Assembly (NCBI GenBank): GCA_900465675.1
Contig: UBJR01000005.1
Span: 248,001-312,000, forward strand
Source: Hyphomicrobiales bacterium
GTDB lineage: Bacteria > Pseudomonadota > Alphaproteobacteria > Rhizobiales > Rhizobiaceae
DNA: 64,000 nt
Direction: 5' to 3'
A program made the position numbers and the translations under genes. Shown here one piece after another: positions 42,857-52,489 of the stretch. How positions within the stretch are numbered: position 1 is the stretch's first letter; every line of letters starts with the position of its first letter. Under the pieces are notes generated by a model. It had not been told where the DNA came from. It saw only the letters and a list, made by a program, of their open reading frames with translations, and did no database searches.

Positions 42857-44131
42857 TTATTCTGCGATCGGAAGACCCGTCGCGGTGGCGATCTGCTTGG
42901 CAGCGTCGTCAAGCGCCGCCTTGGCATCCGGGAAACCACCGGCGAAGTATTTGGTCTGCGCTGCCTTGTAGATGGCATCCGCATCCGTCTGGTACTGCGT
43001 GCCGCGGCTCGGCACGATCTTCGGCAGGGTCGAGAGAATATCGGCCCAGACCTTCTGACCGCCCCAATAGGGCTGCGGTTCGTTGACGAACGGATCCTGC
43101 ACGGCCGAGAGAAGCGACGGTACGAGGCCGAAGGACTTCAGCATCGTCACCTGGCCCTCATTGGTGCCAAGCGAGTAGTTGATGTAGTTCCAGGCCGCTT
43201 CCTTGTTTTCGGAATTGGCGGCGATCGCGAGCGACGAACCGCCGAGATTGGCCGCATGCGGGCCGTCCGCCGTCAGGCTCGGCATCATGTAGACGCCCCA
43301 CTTGCCGGACAGATCGGGCGAGCCGGAGCGGATCGTGCCTTCATACCAGCCGCCATACATCTGGCTGGCCACCTTGCCAGCGGTATTCGCCTGGATCTTT
43401 TCGTCCCAGATGGCGGCCGTCAGCGTGCCGGCATCCTTCATCTGCTTGACCTTGTCCAAAGTCGCGACGCAGGCAGGCTTGTTGATGGTGATCGATTGAC
43501 CATCCTCGGAGAAGTAGCCGCAGCCCTGCTCGTTGGAAATCATCCGGAACCATTCGCTGTCGCCGTTGAAGTCGGCCTGCGCCATGACGACGCCAGGATT
43601 GGCGGCCGAGATCTTCTTGCCGGCGGCGATGAAATCGTCCCATGTCTTGATCGTCGTCGGATCGACGCCAGCCTTTTCATAGAAGTCGCGGCGGTAGAAC
43701 ACCGCAACCGGGCCGGAGTCCCACGGCATGGCATAGGCCACATCGCCCACTTCGAGTTCGGTACGCTTGAAGTCGGGGAATTTGGCTTGGATGTCGGCGT
43801 TGTAGCCGAGGTCCTTCAGGTTGGTGAAGCAGTCGGGGAAGCGGTTCCAGAAGATTTCCGCTTCGAAATTCTCGACCGTGACGATGTCAGGCAGGCCGTC
43901 TCCTCCGGCGGCGCAGGCTGCCAGCATCTTGTCGAAGACCTGCTGGTTGCCGAGATCCTGCACATCGACTTTGACGTCAGGGTATTTCTTGTTGAAGCCT
44001 TCCACAGTGGATTTCAGCGCCGATGCGGCGACGTTCCAGCTCCAGATGGTGAGCGTGCCCTGCTCTGCATATGCGGAGCCGGAAGCAAGCAGCGCGACAG
44101 CAGCCGTCGCACCGATAAGATTGAAGCGCAT
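42857..44131 (-). CDS. Sugar ABC transporter binding protein (type II, CUT1)
   Basis: 424 residues. The signal peptide covers about residues 1-22 (ending GSAYAEQ), followed by the SBP_bac_1 fold with LTIWSWN, FNKKYPDVKVDVQD and YAMPWDSGPVAVFYR. It is the first gene of the minus-strand importer operon and is divergent from an AraC gene across 86 bases. Oligosaccharides or sugar alcohols are typical CUT1 substrates; the precise one is unknown. Confidence 0.9.
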   Translation of the reverse strand: MRFNLIGATAAVALLASGSAYAEQGTLTIWSWNVAASALKSTVEGFNKKYPDVKVDVQDLGNQQVFDKMLAACAAGGDGLPDIVTVENFEAEIFWNRFPDCFTNLKDLGYNADIQAKFPDFKRTELEVGDVAYAMPWDSGPVAVFYRRDFYEKAGVDPTTIKTWDDFIAAGKKISAANPGVVMAQADFNGDSEWFRMISNEQGCGYFSEDGQSITINKPACVATLDKVKQMKDAGTLTAAIWDEKIQANTAGKVASQMYGGWYEGTIRSGSPDLSGKWGVYMMPSLTADGPHAANLGGSSLAIAANSENKEAAWNYINYSLGTNEGQVTMLKSFGLVPSLLSAVQDPFVNEPQPYWGGQKVWADILSTLPKIVPSRGTQYQTDADAIYKAAQTKYFAGGFPDAKAALDDAAKQIATATGLPIAE

Positions 44132-44217
44132 TGAAAATCCTCCCTTTTCAATTGCCGTCCCTTAGCGAACGTGCCTACACTAACCGGAAGGCACCGGCTG
44201 TCTCCTAAAAAGGGAAT

Positions 44218-45123
44218 ATGGATTTGGCGGAAAGTAAGGTTGCGCAAAGAGCCATCTATCAGCCCGGTGCGAGCAGCATCGAGGGGCTGCCCACCGCGCT
44301 TCAAATGTTCCACGCCCATCCGCCCGTCATGGCCATGCCGCACTGGCACGCGCAGGTCGAGGTCAATTTCGTGATGCATGGCAGCGTGCATTATCGCATG
44401 AACGACCACGAATTTTCGCTCAACGCCGGCGAGATGTGCCTGTTCTGGGGCGGCCAGCCGCATCAGATGGACGAATCGTCCGATGATTCGATTTATGCGG
44501 GCGCCCACCTGCCGCTCGTCTATTTCTTCCGCATGCGCCTGCCGGTCACCATTTCCAGCCAGCTGATGCGCGGCGCCACCATGCTGACCTCGGCGACAGA
44601 CGCCGCCGACAGCGAGAATTTCGCGCGCTGGCACCGCTATGCGACATCAGGCGATGCGGCAAAGTCGCAGCATGCGGTGGACGAACTGCTGCTGCGCATC
44701 GAGCGCATCCTGCTGGAACCCTATTCGATGATCGGGCTCAGCACGCAGCTGGCCGAAAACGATCCGCCCTACGCCCAGTCGTCGCGCAACGTGGCGCGCA
44801 TGTGCGATTTCATCGCCGCCAATTTCATGGAAGACATCGACACGATCGACATCGCCCGCGCCGCCGATCTCCATCCGAAATATGCGATGAACCTCTTCAA
44901 GAAGTCGACCGGCATGACGCTCAGCAAATACGTCAACCTGCTGCGGCTCTCGCGCGCCCAGGCGATGCTGATGAGCGAGGAGGCGAACGTGCTGCAGGTG
45001 GCCATGGATAGCGGCTTTGGCTCGATCAGCGCCTTTAACAAATCCTTCCGTCACATCGCCGGCATGTCGCCATCCGATTTCCGCCGTGACCTGCGCTCAT
45101 CGGGAATTTCCACGGCAAACTGA
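44218..45123 (+). CDS. AraC-family transcriptional regulator, MelR-like
   Basis: 301 residues. An N-terminal cupin sensor (MPHWHAQVEVNFVMHG, NAGEMCLFWGGQPH) and a C-terminal pair of helix-turn-helix motifs (IARAADLHPKYAMNLFKKS, VLQVAMDSGFGSISAFNKSF) are clear. It is divergent from the importer's binding-protein gene and upstream of the SDR and GMC genes, so it probably activates both directions when the imported sugar is present. Confidence 0.88.
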   Translation: MDLAESKVAQRAIYQPGASSIEGLPTALQMFHAHPPVMAMPHWHAQVEVNFVMHGSVHYRMNDHEFSLNAGEMCLFWGGQPHQMDESSDDSIYAGAHLPLVYFFRMRLPVTISSQLMRGATMLTSATDAADSENFARWHRYATSGDAAKSQHAVDELLLRIERILLEPYSMIGLSTQLAENDPPYAQSSRNVARMCDFIAANFMEDIDTIDIARAADLHPKYAMNLFKKSTGMTLSKYVNLLRLSRAQAMLMSEEANVLQVAMDSGFGSISAFNKSFRHIAGMSPSDFRRDLRSSGISTAN

Positions 45124-45163
45124 TCCCCAACCGTTATTCACACCCCATCGAGGAGACCTCACC

Positions 45164-45931
45164 ATGGCTGGAAGACTGGCAGGCAAGATTGCGATCATTT
45201 CCGGCGGGGCGACAGGCATGGGCGGAGCAGCCTCGAAACTCTTTGCCGCCGAGGGCGCCAAGGTGGCGATCATCGACCGGAACGAGGAGGCAGCCGCAGA
45301 AACCGCAAAGGCGATCCGCGACGCCGGCGGTGTCGCCGACTACTGGGTGGCCGACGTCTCCAATGAGACGGCCGTCAACGATGCCGTCAGAGGTGTGGAA
45401 GACAAGTTCGGCGCCGTCACCGTCCTCTTCAATCATGCCGGAACGATCGTCATCAAGCCGTTCCTCGAAACCACGCTCGAGGAATGGGAGTGGCTGCACG
45501 GCGTCAACGTGCGCTCGATGTTCCTGATGACCAAGGCGGTCCTGCCGAAGATGATCGCAGCAGGCGGCGGCTCGATCGTCTGCACCTCGTCGATCTCCGC
45601 CGTCGCGGCAACGCCGATGGAAGTACTCTACGACACGACCAAGGGCGCCGTGCACATGTTTGCCCGGGCCATTGCCGTCGAGTTCCGCGACCGCAACATC
45701 CGCTGCAATGCCGTCTGCCCGGGCTTCATCCGCACGCCGCATGGGTTGCGCGAGGTCAAGGAACTGCAGGCGCTCGGCGTCGATGTGTCGGACGAGGCAA
45801 TCGCCGCCCAGCAGGGGCGCATCGGTGAGCCCGAAGACGTGGCGCGTGCTGCACTCTATCTGGCCAGCGACGACTCCAATTTCGTCAACGGCGTCCACCT
45901 CTTCGTCGACAACGGCTTCACCGCGATCTGA
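45164..45931 (+). CDS. Short-chain dehydrogenase/reductase
   Basis: 255 residues from the ATG at 45164 (GAGGAGACCTC upstream); the frame is open back to 45017 inside the AraC gene. Cofactor motif SGGATGMGGAAS, NNAG equivalent FNHAGTI, serine in CTSSISA and catalytic YDTTKGA. The YxxxK pair is present. It sits 40 bases after the AraC gene and 34 bases before the GMC gene, and is likely co-transcribed. It is a probable cytoplasmic polyol or sugar dehydrogenase. Confidence 0.85.
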   Translation: MAGRLAGKIAIISGGATGMGGAASKLFAAEGAKVAIIDRNEEAAAETAKAIRDAGGVADYWVADVSNETAVNDAVRGVEDKFGAVTVLFNHAGTIVIKPFLETTLEEWEWLHGVNVRSMFLMTKAVLPKMIAAGGGSIVCTSSISAVAATPMEVLYDTTKGAVHMFARAIAVEFRDRNIRCNAVCPGFIRTPHGLREVKELQALGVDVSDEAIAAQQGRIGEPEDVARAALYLASDDSNFVNGVHLFVDNGFTAI

Positions 45932-45965
45932 AGAGACAAGACGGGCAGGCCCACCGGGAGGACAG

Positions 45966-47585
45966 ATGGCGCGCGAATTCGATTTCATCATCGCCGGCGG
46001 CGGATCGGCGGCATCGGTGGCGGCCGTGCGGCTGGTGCGCGATTTCGGCTTTTCGGTCCTGATCGTCGAGCGTGGCCCAAGCCAGACGGCGAAGCTGATG
46101 TCCTTTCCGGCGGGCTACATGAAATACCTCGCCCGCGACGATTTTCTTGAAATGCATCATACCGTTCCCCAGCCGCAGCTTGGCGGCCGCGGGCCGATCG
46201 TGCCTGTCGCCAAGGCACTCGGTGGCGGCAGCGCGGTCAATGCGATGGTCTACATGCGGGGCCAGAAGGAAGACTATGACGGCTGGGCGCGCTATCTCGG
46301 CAATGGCAGCGAGTGGTCCTACGCAGACATGCTGCCACACTTTACCGGCATCGAGGCCAATAGCCGCTTCAACAACGCCTATCACGGCATATCGGGTGAG
46401 CTTCGCGTTTCCGAGCCGAAGCATATTTCGGATACGACCGAGGATTTCATCCGGGCCGCCCAGGGGCTCGGCCATTCCTACAATCCGGATTTCAATGGCG
46501 AGCGCCAGAACGGCGTCGGCATCATGCAGCACACATTCGCCAAATGGGGCCGGCGTACCGAGCGCTCCGACGCCAAGAAGGCATTCCTCGATCCCCTGGC
46601 AAAGGACGAGCGGCTGCAGATCATCACCGGCGCGCGGGTCGACCGCATCCTCATCGAAAACGGCCGCGCCCGCGGCATCGTCTACACCAGGGGTGGCGAG
46701 ACGCAGACGGCGATGGCAGGCCGGGAGGTGCTGGTTGCGGCCGGTACCTATAACAGTGCCAAGCTGATGATGCTGTCGGGCCTCGGTCCGGCCGATCACC
46801 TTCGCCAGCACGGGATTGCCGTTGCAGCCGACATTCCAGGCGTCGGCGCCAATCTTCAGGATCATCACGAAGTCCCGGTGATCGCGACGACCAGGGGCAA
46901 ATCCGGATATTTCGGCGAGGACAAGGGCTGGCCGATGATCCGCAACGGCCTGCAATATCTGTTCTTCGATTCCGGGCCGGTGACGACAACGGGGATCGAA
47001 TCCTGCCTGTTCTATGATCCGGATGGTGGCGAGCGGCCGACGATCCAGCTCTATTGTGCTCCGATCGTCTATCTCGACCGCGACGTCTCCTCGGCCAAAC
47101 CCACCTGGGGCGTGACCTTCACCTCATGCCTTCTCAGGCCGAAGGCGCGTGGCAGCGTCCGGCTGCGCTCCGCCAATCCTGCCGACCAGCCGCTGATCGA
47201 TTGCAACTTCTTCGGCGATCCCGATGATCTGAGGCTGACACTGGCATCGCTGAAGACAGCGCGCCGGTTGCTGGAAACCGAGCCTTTCCTGTCCAAGATC
47301 GACATGGAGATCCTTCCCGGCCGCGCCATCCAGGATGAAGAGGCCCTGACGAAATTTGCCGGGCAGACGGTCAAGACCAACTACCATCCCTCCGGTAGCC
47401 TGCGCATGGGGCCGGACAGCGACCCCATGGCGGTCGTCGGCAGCGACCTTCGTGTGCGGGGCATCGAAGGCCTTCGGGTCATCGATTGCTCGATCATTCC
47501 CTTCATTCCTTCGGGCAACACCAACGCTCCGGCGATGGCGATCGGCTCGAAGGCTGCCGAGATGATCGCCGTTAGCCACGCCTGA
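45966..47585 (+). CDS. GMC-family FAD oxidoreductase (choline dehydrogenase-like)
   Basis: 539 residues; GGGAGGACAG precedes the ATG. The FAD motif reads FIIAGGGSAAS, with Ala in place of the third Gly of GxGxxG. GMC signature 1 appears as LGGGSAVNAMVYMRG and signature 2 as GTYNSAKLMMLSGLGP. The catalytic histidine is in YHPSGSLRMG, and the C-terminal Asn in SGNTNAPAMAIG. The family oxidises alcohols such as choline, glucose or polyethylene glycol. The alcohol here is unknown but probably linked to the AraC-controlled importer. Confidence 0.87.
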   Translation: MAREFDFIIAGGGSAASVAAVRLVRDFGFSVLIVERGPSQTAKLMSFPAGYMKYLARDDFLEMHHTVPQPQLGGRGPIVPVAKALGGGSAVNAMVYMRGQKEDYDGWARYLGNGSEWSYADMLPHFTGIEANSRFNNAYHGISGELRVSEPKHISDTTEDFIRAAQGLGHSYNPDFNGERQNGVGIMQHTFAKWGRRTERSDAKKAFLDPLAKDERLQIITGARVDRILIENGRARGIVYTRGGETQTAMAGREVLVAAGTYNSAKLMMLSGLGPADHLRQHGIAVAADIPGVGANLQDHHEVPVIATTRGKSGYFGEDKGWPMIRNGLQYLFFDSGPVTTTGIESCLFYDPDGGERPTIQLYCAPIVYLDRDVSSAKPTWGVTFTSCLLRPKARGSVRLRSANPADQPLIDCNFFGDPDDLRLTLASLKTARRLLETEPFLSKIDMEILPGRAIQDEEALTKFAGQTVKTNYHPSGSLRMGPDSDPMAVVGSDLRVRGIEGLRVIDCSIIPFIPSGNTNAPAMAIGSKAAEMIAVSHA

Positions 47586-47629
47586 GCTGAAGGCCGACCA
47601 GCATGGCCAGATTGCCGCAGCCAATAAAA

Positions 47630-47658
47630 TAGATAGCGAATAATTTGAATCCTATCTA
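47630..47658 (+). promoter_or_regulatory. Candidate MarR operator upstream of the efflux operon
   Basis: A perfect 7-bp inverted repeat (TAGATAG and CTATCTA) with a 15-base AT-rich spacer ends 21 bases before the MarR start. Arm centres are 22 bases apart, about two helical turns. Placement fits autorepression of the operon. Confidence 0.5.
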
Positions 47659-47679
47659 ATTCGATGCTATATCCGGCGC

Positions 47680-48156
47680 ATGGATACCTACAACAGCCTT
47701 CAGCGGGTCTTTACCGCCAACCTGCTTTCGACCGGCCGCCAGTGGCGCCGCGCCGTCGATTTGGCGCTCAGCAGCCACGGAATCTCCGAGGCCTGCGCCG
47801 CCCCGCTTCTCTGGATCGGCCGCCTCGGCGGCGGTGTCCGCCAGGTGGTGCTGGCCGGCCATGTCGGCATCGAGGGGCCGTCGCTGGTGCGGCTGCTCGA
47901 TCAGCTCGAAACACTTGGCCTTGTCGTCCGCAAGGACGATCCTGCCGATCGCCGCGCCAAGGGTCTTTATCTGACCGATGAGGGCAGTGCCCTTGCGGCG
48001 CGCATGGAAGCGGTGCTCGACGAGCTTCGCGAGCGCATTCTCCAGGATGTCAGCAAGGCCGACCTTGAAGCTGCCGTGCGCGTGCTGCAGGCCTTCGACA
48101 ATATCGACGTGACGCAGACCGGCGCCCTCGAAAAGGAAATCGAGGCGGCGTCGTGA
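47680..48156 (+). CDS. MarR-family transcriptional regulator
   Basis: 158 residues, a winged-helix MarR fold. The recognition region is IEGPSLVRLLDQLETLGLV and the wing RKDDPADRRAKGLYLTDEG. It overlaps the FUSC gene by 4 bases and is the first gene of the efflux operon. It is likely a repressor relieved by the exported aromatic or weak acid. Confidence 0.9.
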   Translation: MDTYNSLQRVFTANLLSTGRQWRRAVDLALSSHGISEACAAPLLWIGRLGGGVRQVVLAGHVGIEGPSLVRLLDQLETLGLVVRKDDPADRRAKGLYLTDEGSALAARMEAVLDELRERILQDVSKADLEAAVRVLQAFDNIDVTQTGALEKEIEAAS

Positions 48157-50215
48157 CATTGGGATGGCGTGACTGGTTATTCTCGGGCAAGGCCTTCCTT
48201 GCATCGATGCTGGCGCTGTTCGTGGCGCTGTCGCTCGACCTGCCCCGTCCCTACTGGGCGATGGCGGCTGTCTATGTGGTCGCCAATCCGCTGGCCGGTG
48301 CCACGAGCTCCAAGGGCCTCTACCGCGCGCTCGGCACACTGCTCGGCGCTTCGGCAGCCGTGTTTTTCGTTCCCCTGTTCGTCAACGCTCCGGAATTTCT
48401 GTCGCTGGTCGTCGCCCTCTGGACCGGCACGCTGCTCTTCATCTCGATGCTCGATCGCAGTGCCCGAAGCTATGTCTTCATGCTCGCCGGCTATTCGCTG
48501 CCGATGATCGCCCTGCCCTCTGTCGGCTCGCCCGAGACAGTCTTCGATACCGCACTTGCCCGTTCGGAAGAAATCATCATCGGCATCGTCTGCGCCAGCA
48601 TCGTCAGCGCCGTCATCTTCCCCGCCAGCGTCAGTTCGCTGCTCGGCCAGCGCATCACCACCTGGCTCGATGATGCCGGAAGCTGGGCCGACGAGATCCT
48701 GCGCGGCGAAGGCGCCTCGCCCGCCACGCCGCTGAAGCGCCAGAAGCTCGCCTCCGATGTCACAGGCCTCGACCTCGTCATCAGCCAGCTCGGCCATGAT
48801 GCGAATGGCCGCGATATCGTCCGTCATTCACGCGAATTGCGCGGCCGCCTGCTGATGCTGCTGCCGCTGTTTTCTTCGCTTGCCGACCGTCTTCACGCGC
48901 TGAAATCGTCCGGACAGGAGCTGCCGCCGGCGCTTTCCACGCTGCTCAACGATGCCGCCGCTTGGTTGCAGCAGGGGGGCAAAGGCAAGCCGGACGGCAC
49001 GGGCGCAAACCTGCGCCGCCGCATCGATGACGTCCAGACCTCGGAGAGCCACGAAACCGGCTGGAACGCCCTGCTTTATCGCAGCGCGCTTGCCCGCCTC
49101 GGCGAGATCGTCGACCTCTGGCACGATTGCCTGACCCTGCGCGATGAGATCGCCAGCGGCCGCCATGCCGGTCCGTGGCATCCGGTTTTCCGCCACCGCC
49201 AAGTGGTCGGCCGCGTCAGGCATTATGACTATGCGCTGATTGCCTTCGCTGCCGGTTCCGTCGTTGCCGGGATCGCTGTCGCTTGCTTCTTCTGGATCTT
49301 CACCGGCTGGCAGAATGGTGCAGGCTTCGTGACGATGGCCGCCGTCGCCTGCTCGTTCTTCGCCGCGATGGACCGGCCCGCGCCCTTCATCCGGTCGATG
49401 TTCATCTGGTCGGCTCTGAGCCTCGTCATTTCGTTCATCTACATCTTCGCGATCCTGCCGGCGGTCAATTCCTATGAGCTGCTGGTGGTTGTCTTCGCAC
49501 CGCCATTCCTGCTGCTCGGACTGCTGATCACCCGCCCGCAGTTCAACATGCTGGCGATGCTGCTATCGGTGAACAGCGCGAGCTTCATCGCTCTCCAGGA
49601 TCGCTACACATCCGACTTCACCACCTTCACCAATGAGGCGGTCGCGGCCCTTGCCGGAATCGGCTTTGCCCTCGTGTGGACGCTGATCGCCCGCCCTTTC
49701 GGCGCCGAACTCGCTGCCTGGCGGCTGGTGCGTGCCGGCTGGAGGGATCTGGCCGAGACCGCAGCCGGTGAACGCCGCACTGACCACGAGCGGCTCTCCG
49801 GCCGCATCCTCGATCGCCTCGGCCAGCTGGTGCCGCGCCTCGCCGCCGTCGAGGATCGCGAACTAAAAAAGGTCGATGGCTTTGCCGACGTCCGCCTCGG
49901 CTTCAACGTGCTGATGCTGCAGACCCGGCGCAAGGAGCTCAGTGGCGCAAGCGCCCTTTCCGTCGGCCGCGTGCTGTCGGGCGTCTCCGATTTCTACCGT
50001 GCCCGGCTCGATGCCGGCCAGGCAATCGATCCGCCCGACGAACTGCGTGCCGCGATCGATGACAGCCTCGGAACATTGCCCATGAACGGACGGAAACCCG
50101 GGACAATATCGATGCGCTGGTCGGCCTGCGCAGGGCGCTCTTCCCTGAGGCGTCGCCGCCGGACTGGCCCACGCCCGAAACCCTCTCAACCCCGCTTCAG
50201 ATTGCAGCCGAGTAA
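48153..50215 (+). CDS. FUSC/AaeB-type aromatic acid exporter, apparently frameshifted near the 3' end
   Basis: The frame is clean for 642 codons, to 50078. Two blocks of membrane segments (about residues 12-170 and 360-510) flank a large cytoplasmic region, as in FUSC/ArAE exporters (LFVALSLDLPRPYWAMAAVY, VTMAAVACSFFAAMDRPAPF). After 50078 the reading frame turns into Arg/Ser/Pro-rich sequence that runs to 50300 inside the next gene. The +1 frame instead gives a sensible end (TRDNIDALVGLRRALFPEAS) stopping at TAA 50213-50215, 6 bases before the next gene. One missing G between 50078 and 50079 explains this. It is either a real mutation with a changed tail or a sequencing error. Intact length would be about 687 residues. 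Confidence 0.8.
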
Positions 50216-50221
50216 ACCGTC

Positions 50222-50431
50222 ATGCCTGCCGAATTCGATCTCTATGGCGTCTATGTGCCGCGCCTTCTCGTTCTCATGGTGCTTTCCCTTCTTCTCGTGA
50301 TGATCGTCCGCCGCGGGCTGAGCTGGCTGGGCGCCTATTCGCTCGTCTGGCACCGCGGCCTCTTCGATCTCTCCCTCTATGTGCTGCTTCTCGGAGCAGT
50401 CTCCTCCCTGACACGCTGGTACTTCGCATGA
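50222..50431 (+). CDS. DUF1656 small membrane protein (AaeX-like)
   Basis: 69 residues with two hydrophobic segments (LLVLMVLSLLLVMIV and LFDLSLYVLLLGAVSSL). It is the standard small partner between a FUSC exporter and its fusion protein. Its stop overlaps the next start (ATGA). No biochemical role is known for the family. Confidence 0.85.
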   Translation: MPAEFDLYGVYVPRLLVLMVLSLLLVMIVRRGLSWLGAYSLVWHRGLFDLSLYVLLLGAVSSLTRWYFA

Positions 50432-51315
50432 ACACGCTGAAATCAATCTCCCGCCTGATCGTCACCCTCGCCTTCGTTGCCGCCGCTGCCTATGCCGGCC
50501 ACGGCCTCTGGGTGCATTACATGGACGAACCCTGGACGCGCGACGCGCGTCTGCGCGCCGACGTCGTCGGCATCGCACCGGACGTTTCCGGCCTCGTCAG
50601 CGACGTCGCCGTCAAGGACAACCAATCGGTCAAGAAGGGTGATGTGCTGTTCCGCGTCGATGGCGAGCGCTTCAAGATTGCTCTGGCGCAGACCGAAGCC
50701 GCGCTGGAAGGTGCAAAGGCGATGCTGGAACAGGCCCGCCGCGAAACCGACCGCCAGCAGCGCCTCGGCGACGCCGCCTCCGTGCAGCAGAAGGAACAGG
50801 CGCGCACCGCCGCCGACCAGGCCGAAGCCACCTATCTGCAGGCCGTCGCCAACCGCGATCTGGCGCAGCTCAATCTTGACCGCTCAGCCGTCAAGGCAAC
50901 GGTCAACGGCACGGTTTCGAACCTCAGCCTGCGCCCAGGCGACTATGTCACCGCCGGCACCGCCAAGGTCGCGCTCGTCGATACCGACTCCCTGCGCGTC
51001 GAAGGCTATTTCGAAGAAACCAAGCTGCCGCGCATCCATGTCGGCGACAGCGTCACGATCCATCTAATGGGCCATCGCCAGACACTGGAAGGCCATGTCG
51101 ACAGCATCGCCACCGGCATCGAGGACCGCGAACGCACGTCGGGAACCGGGCTGCTGGCCAATATCAACCCAACCTTCAGCTGGGTACGGCTGGCGCAGCG
51201 CGTTCCCGTCCGCATCAATCTCGACAAAGTGCCTGACGGAGTACAACTGATTGCCGGTCTAACGGCGACGGTCGAAGTCGGAGGCCAAAGCTCCGCCCTC
51301 GCCTCGCTCGACTGA
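50428..51315 (+). CDS. HlyD/EmrA-type membrane fusion protein of the efflux system (AaeA-like)
   Basis: 295 residues: one N-terminal transmembrane helix (LIVTLAFVAAAAYAG), an HlyD biotinyl/lipoyl half near residues 45-80 (GIAPDVSGLVSDVAVKDN), a short helical hairpin (QARTAADQAEATYLQA), and a beta-barrel (LSLRPGDYVTAGTAKVALVD). It completes the AaeXAB-type efflux set. Confidence 0.88.
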   Translation: MNTLKSISRLIVTLAFVAAAAYAGHGLWVHYMDEPWTRDARLRADVVGIAPDVSGLVSDVAVKDNQSVKKGDVLFRVDGERFKIALAQTEAALEGAKAMLEQARRETDRQQRLGDAASVQQKEQARTAADQAEATYLQAVANRDLAQLNLDRSAVKATVNGTVSNLSLRPGDYVTAGTAKVALVDTDSLRVEGYFEETKLPRIHVGDSVTIHLMGHRQTLEGHVDSIATGIEDRERTSGTGLLANINPTFSWVRLAQRVPVRINLDKVPDGVQLIAGLTATVEVGGQSSALASLD

Positions 51316-51321
51316 CGTTGC

Positions 51322-52460
<1,139 letters not shown>

Positions 52461-52489
52461 CCGCTTACTCAAACGTCAGCAGCTAAAAC

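Noticed and set aside
39991..45123. Alpha-galactoside (agp/melR) locus
   Set aside because: The AraC protein is MelR-like, but no galactosidase gene is present.
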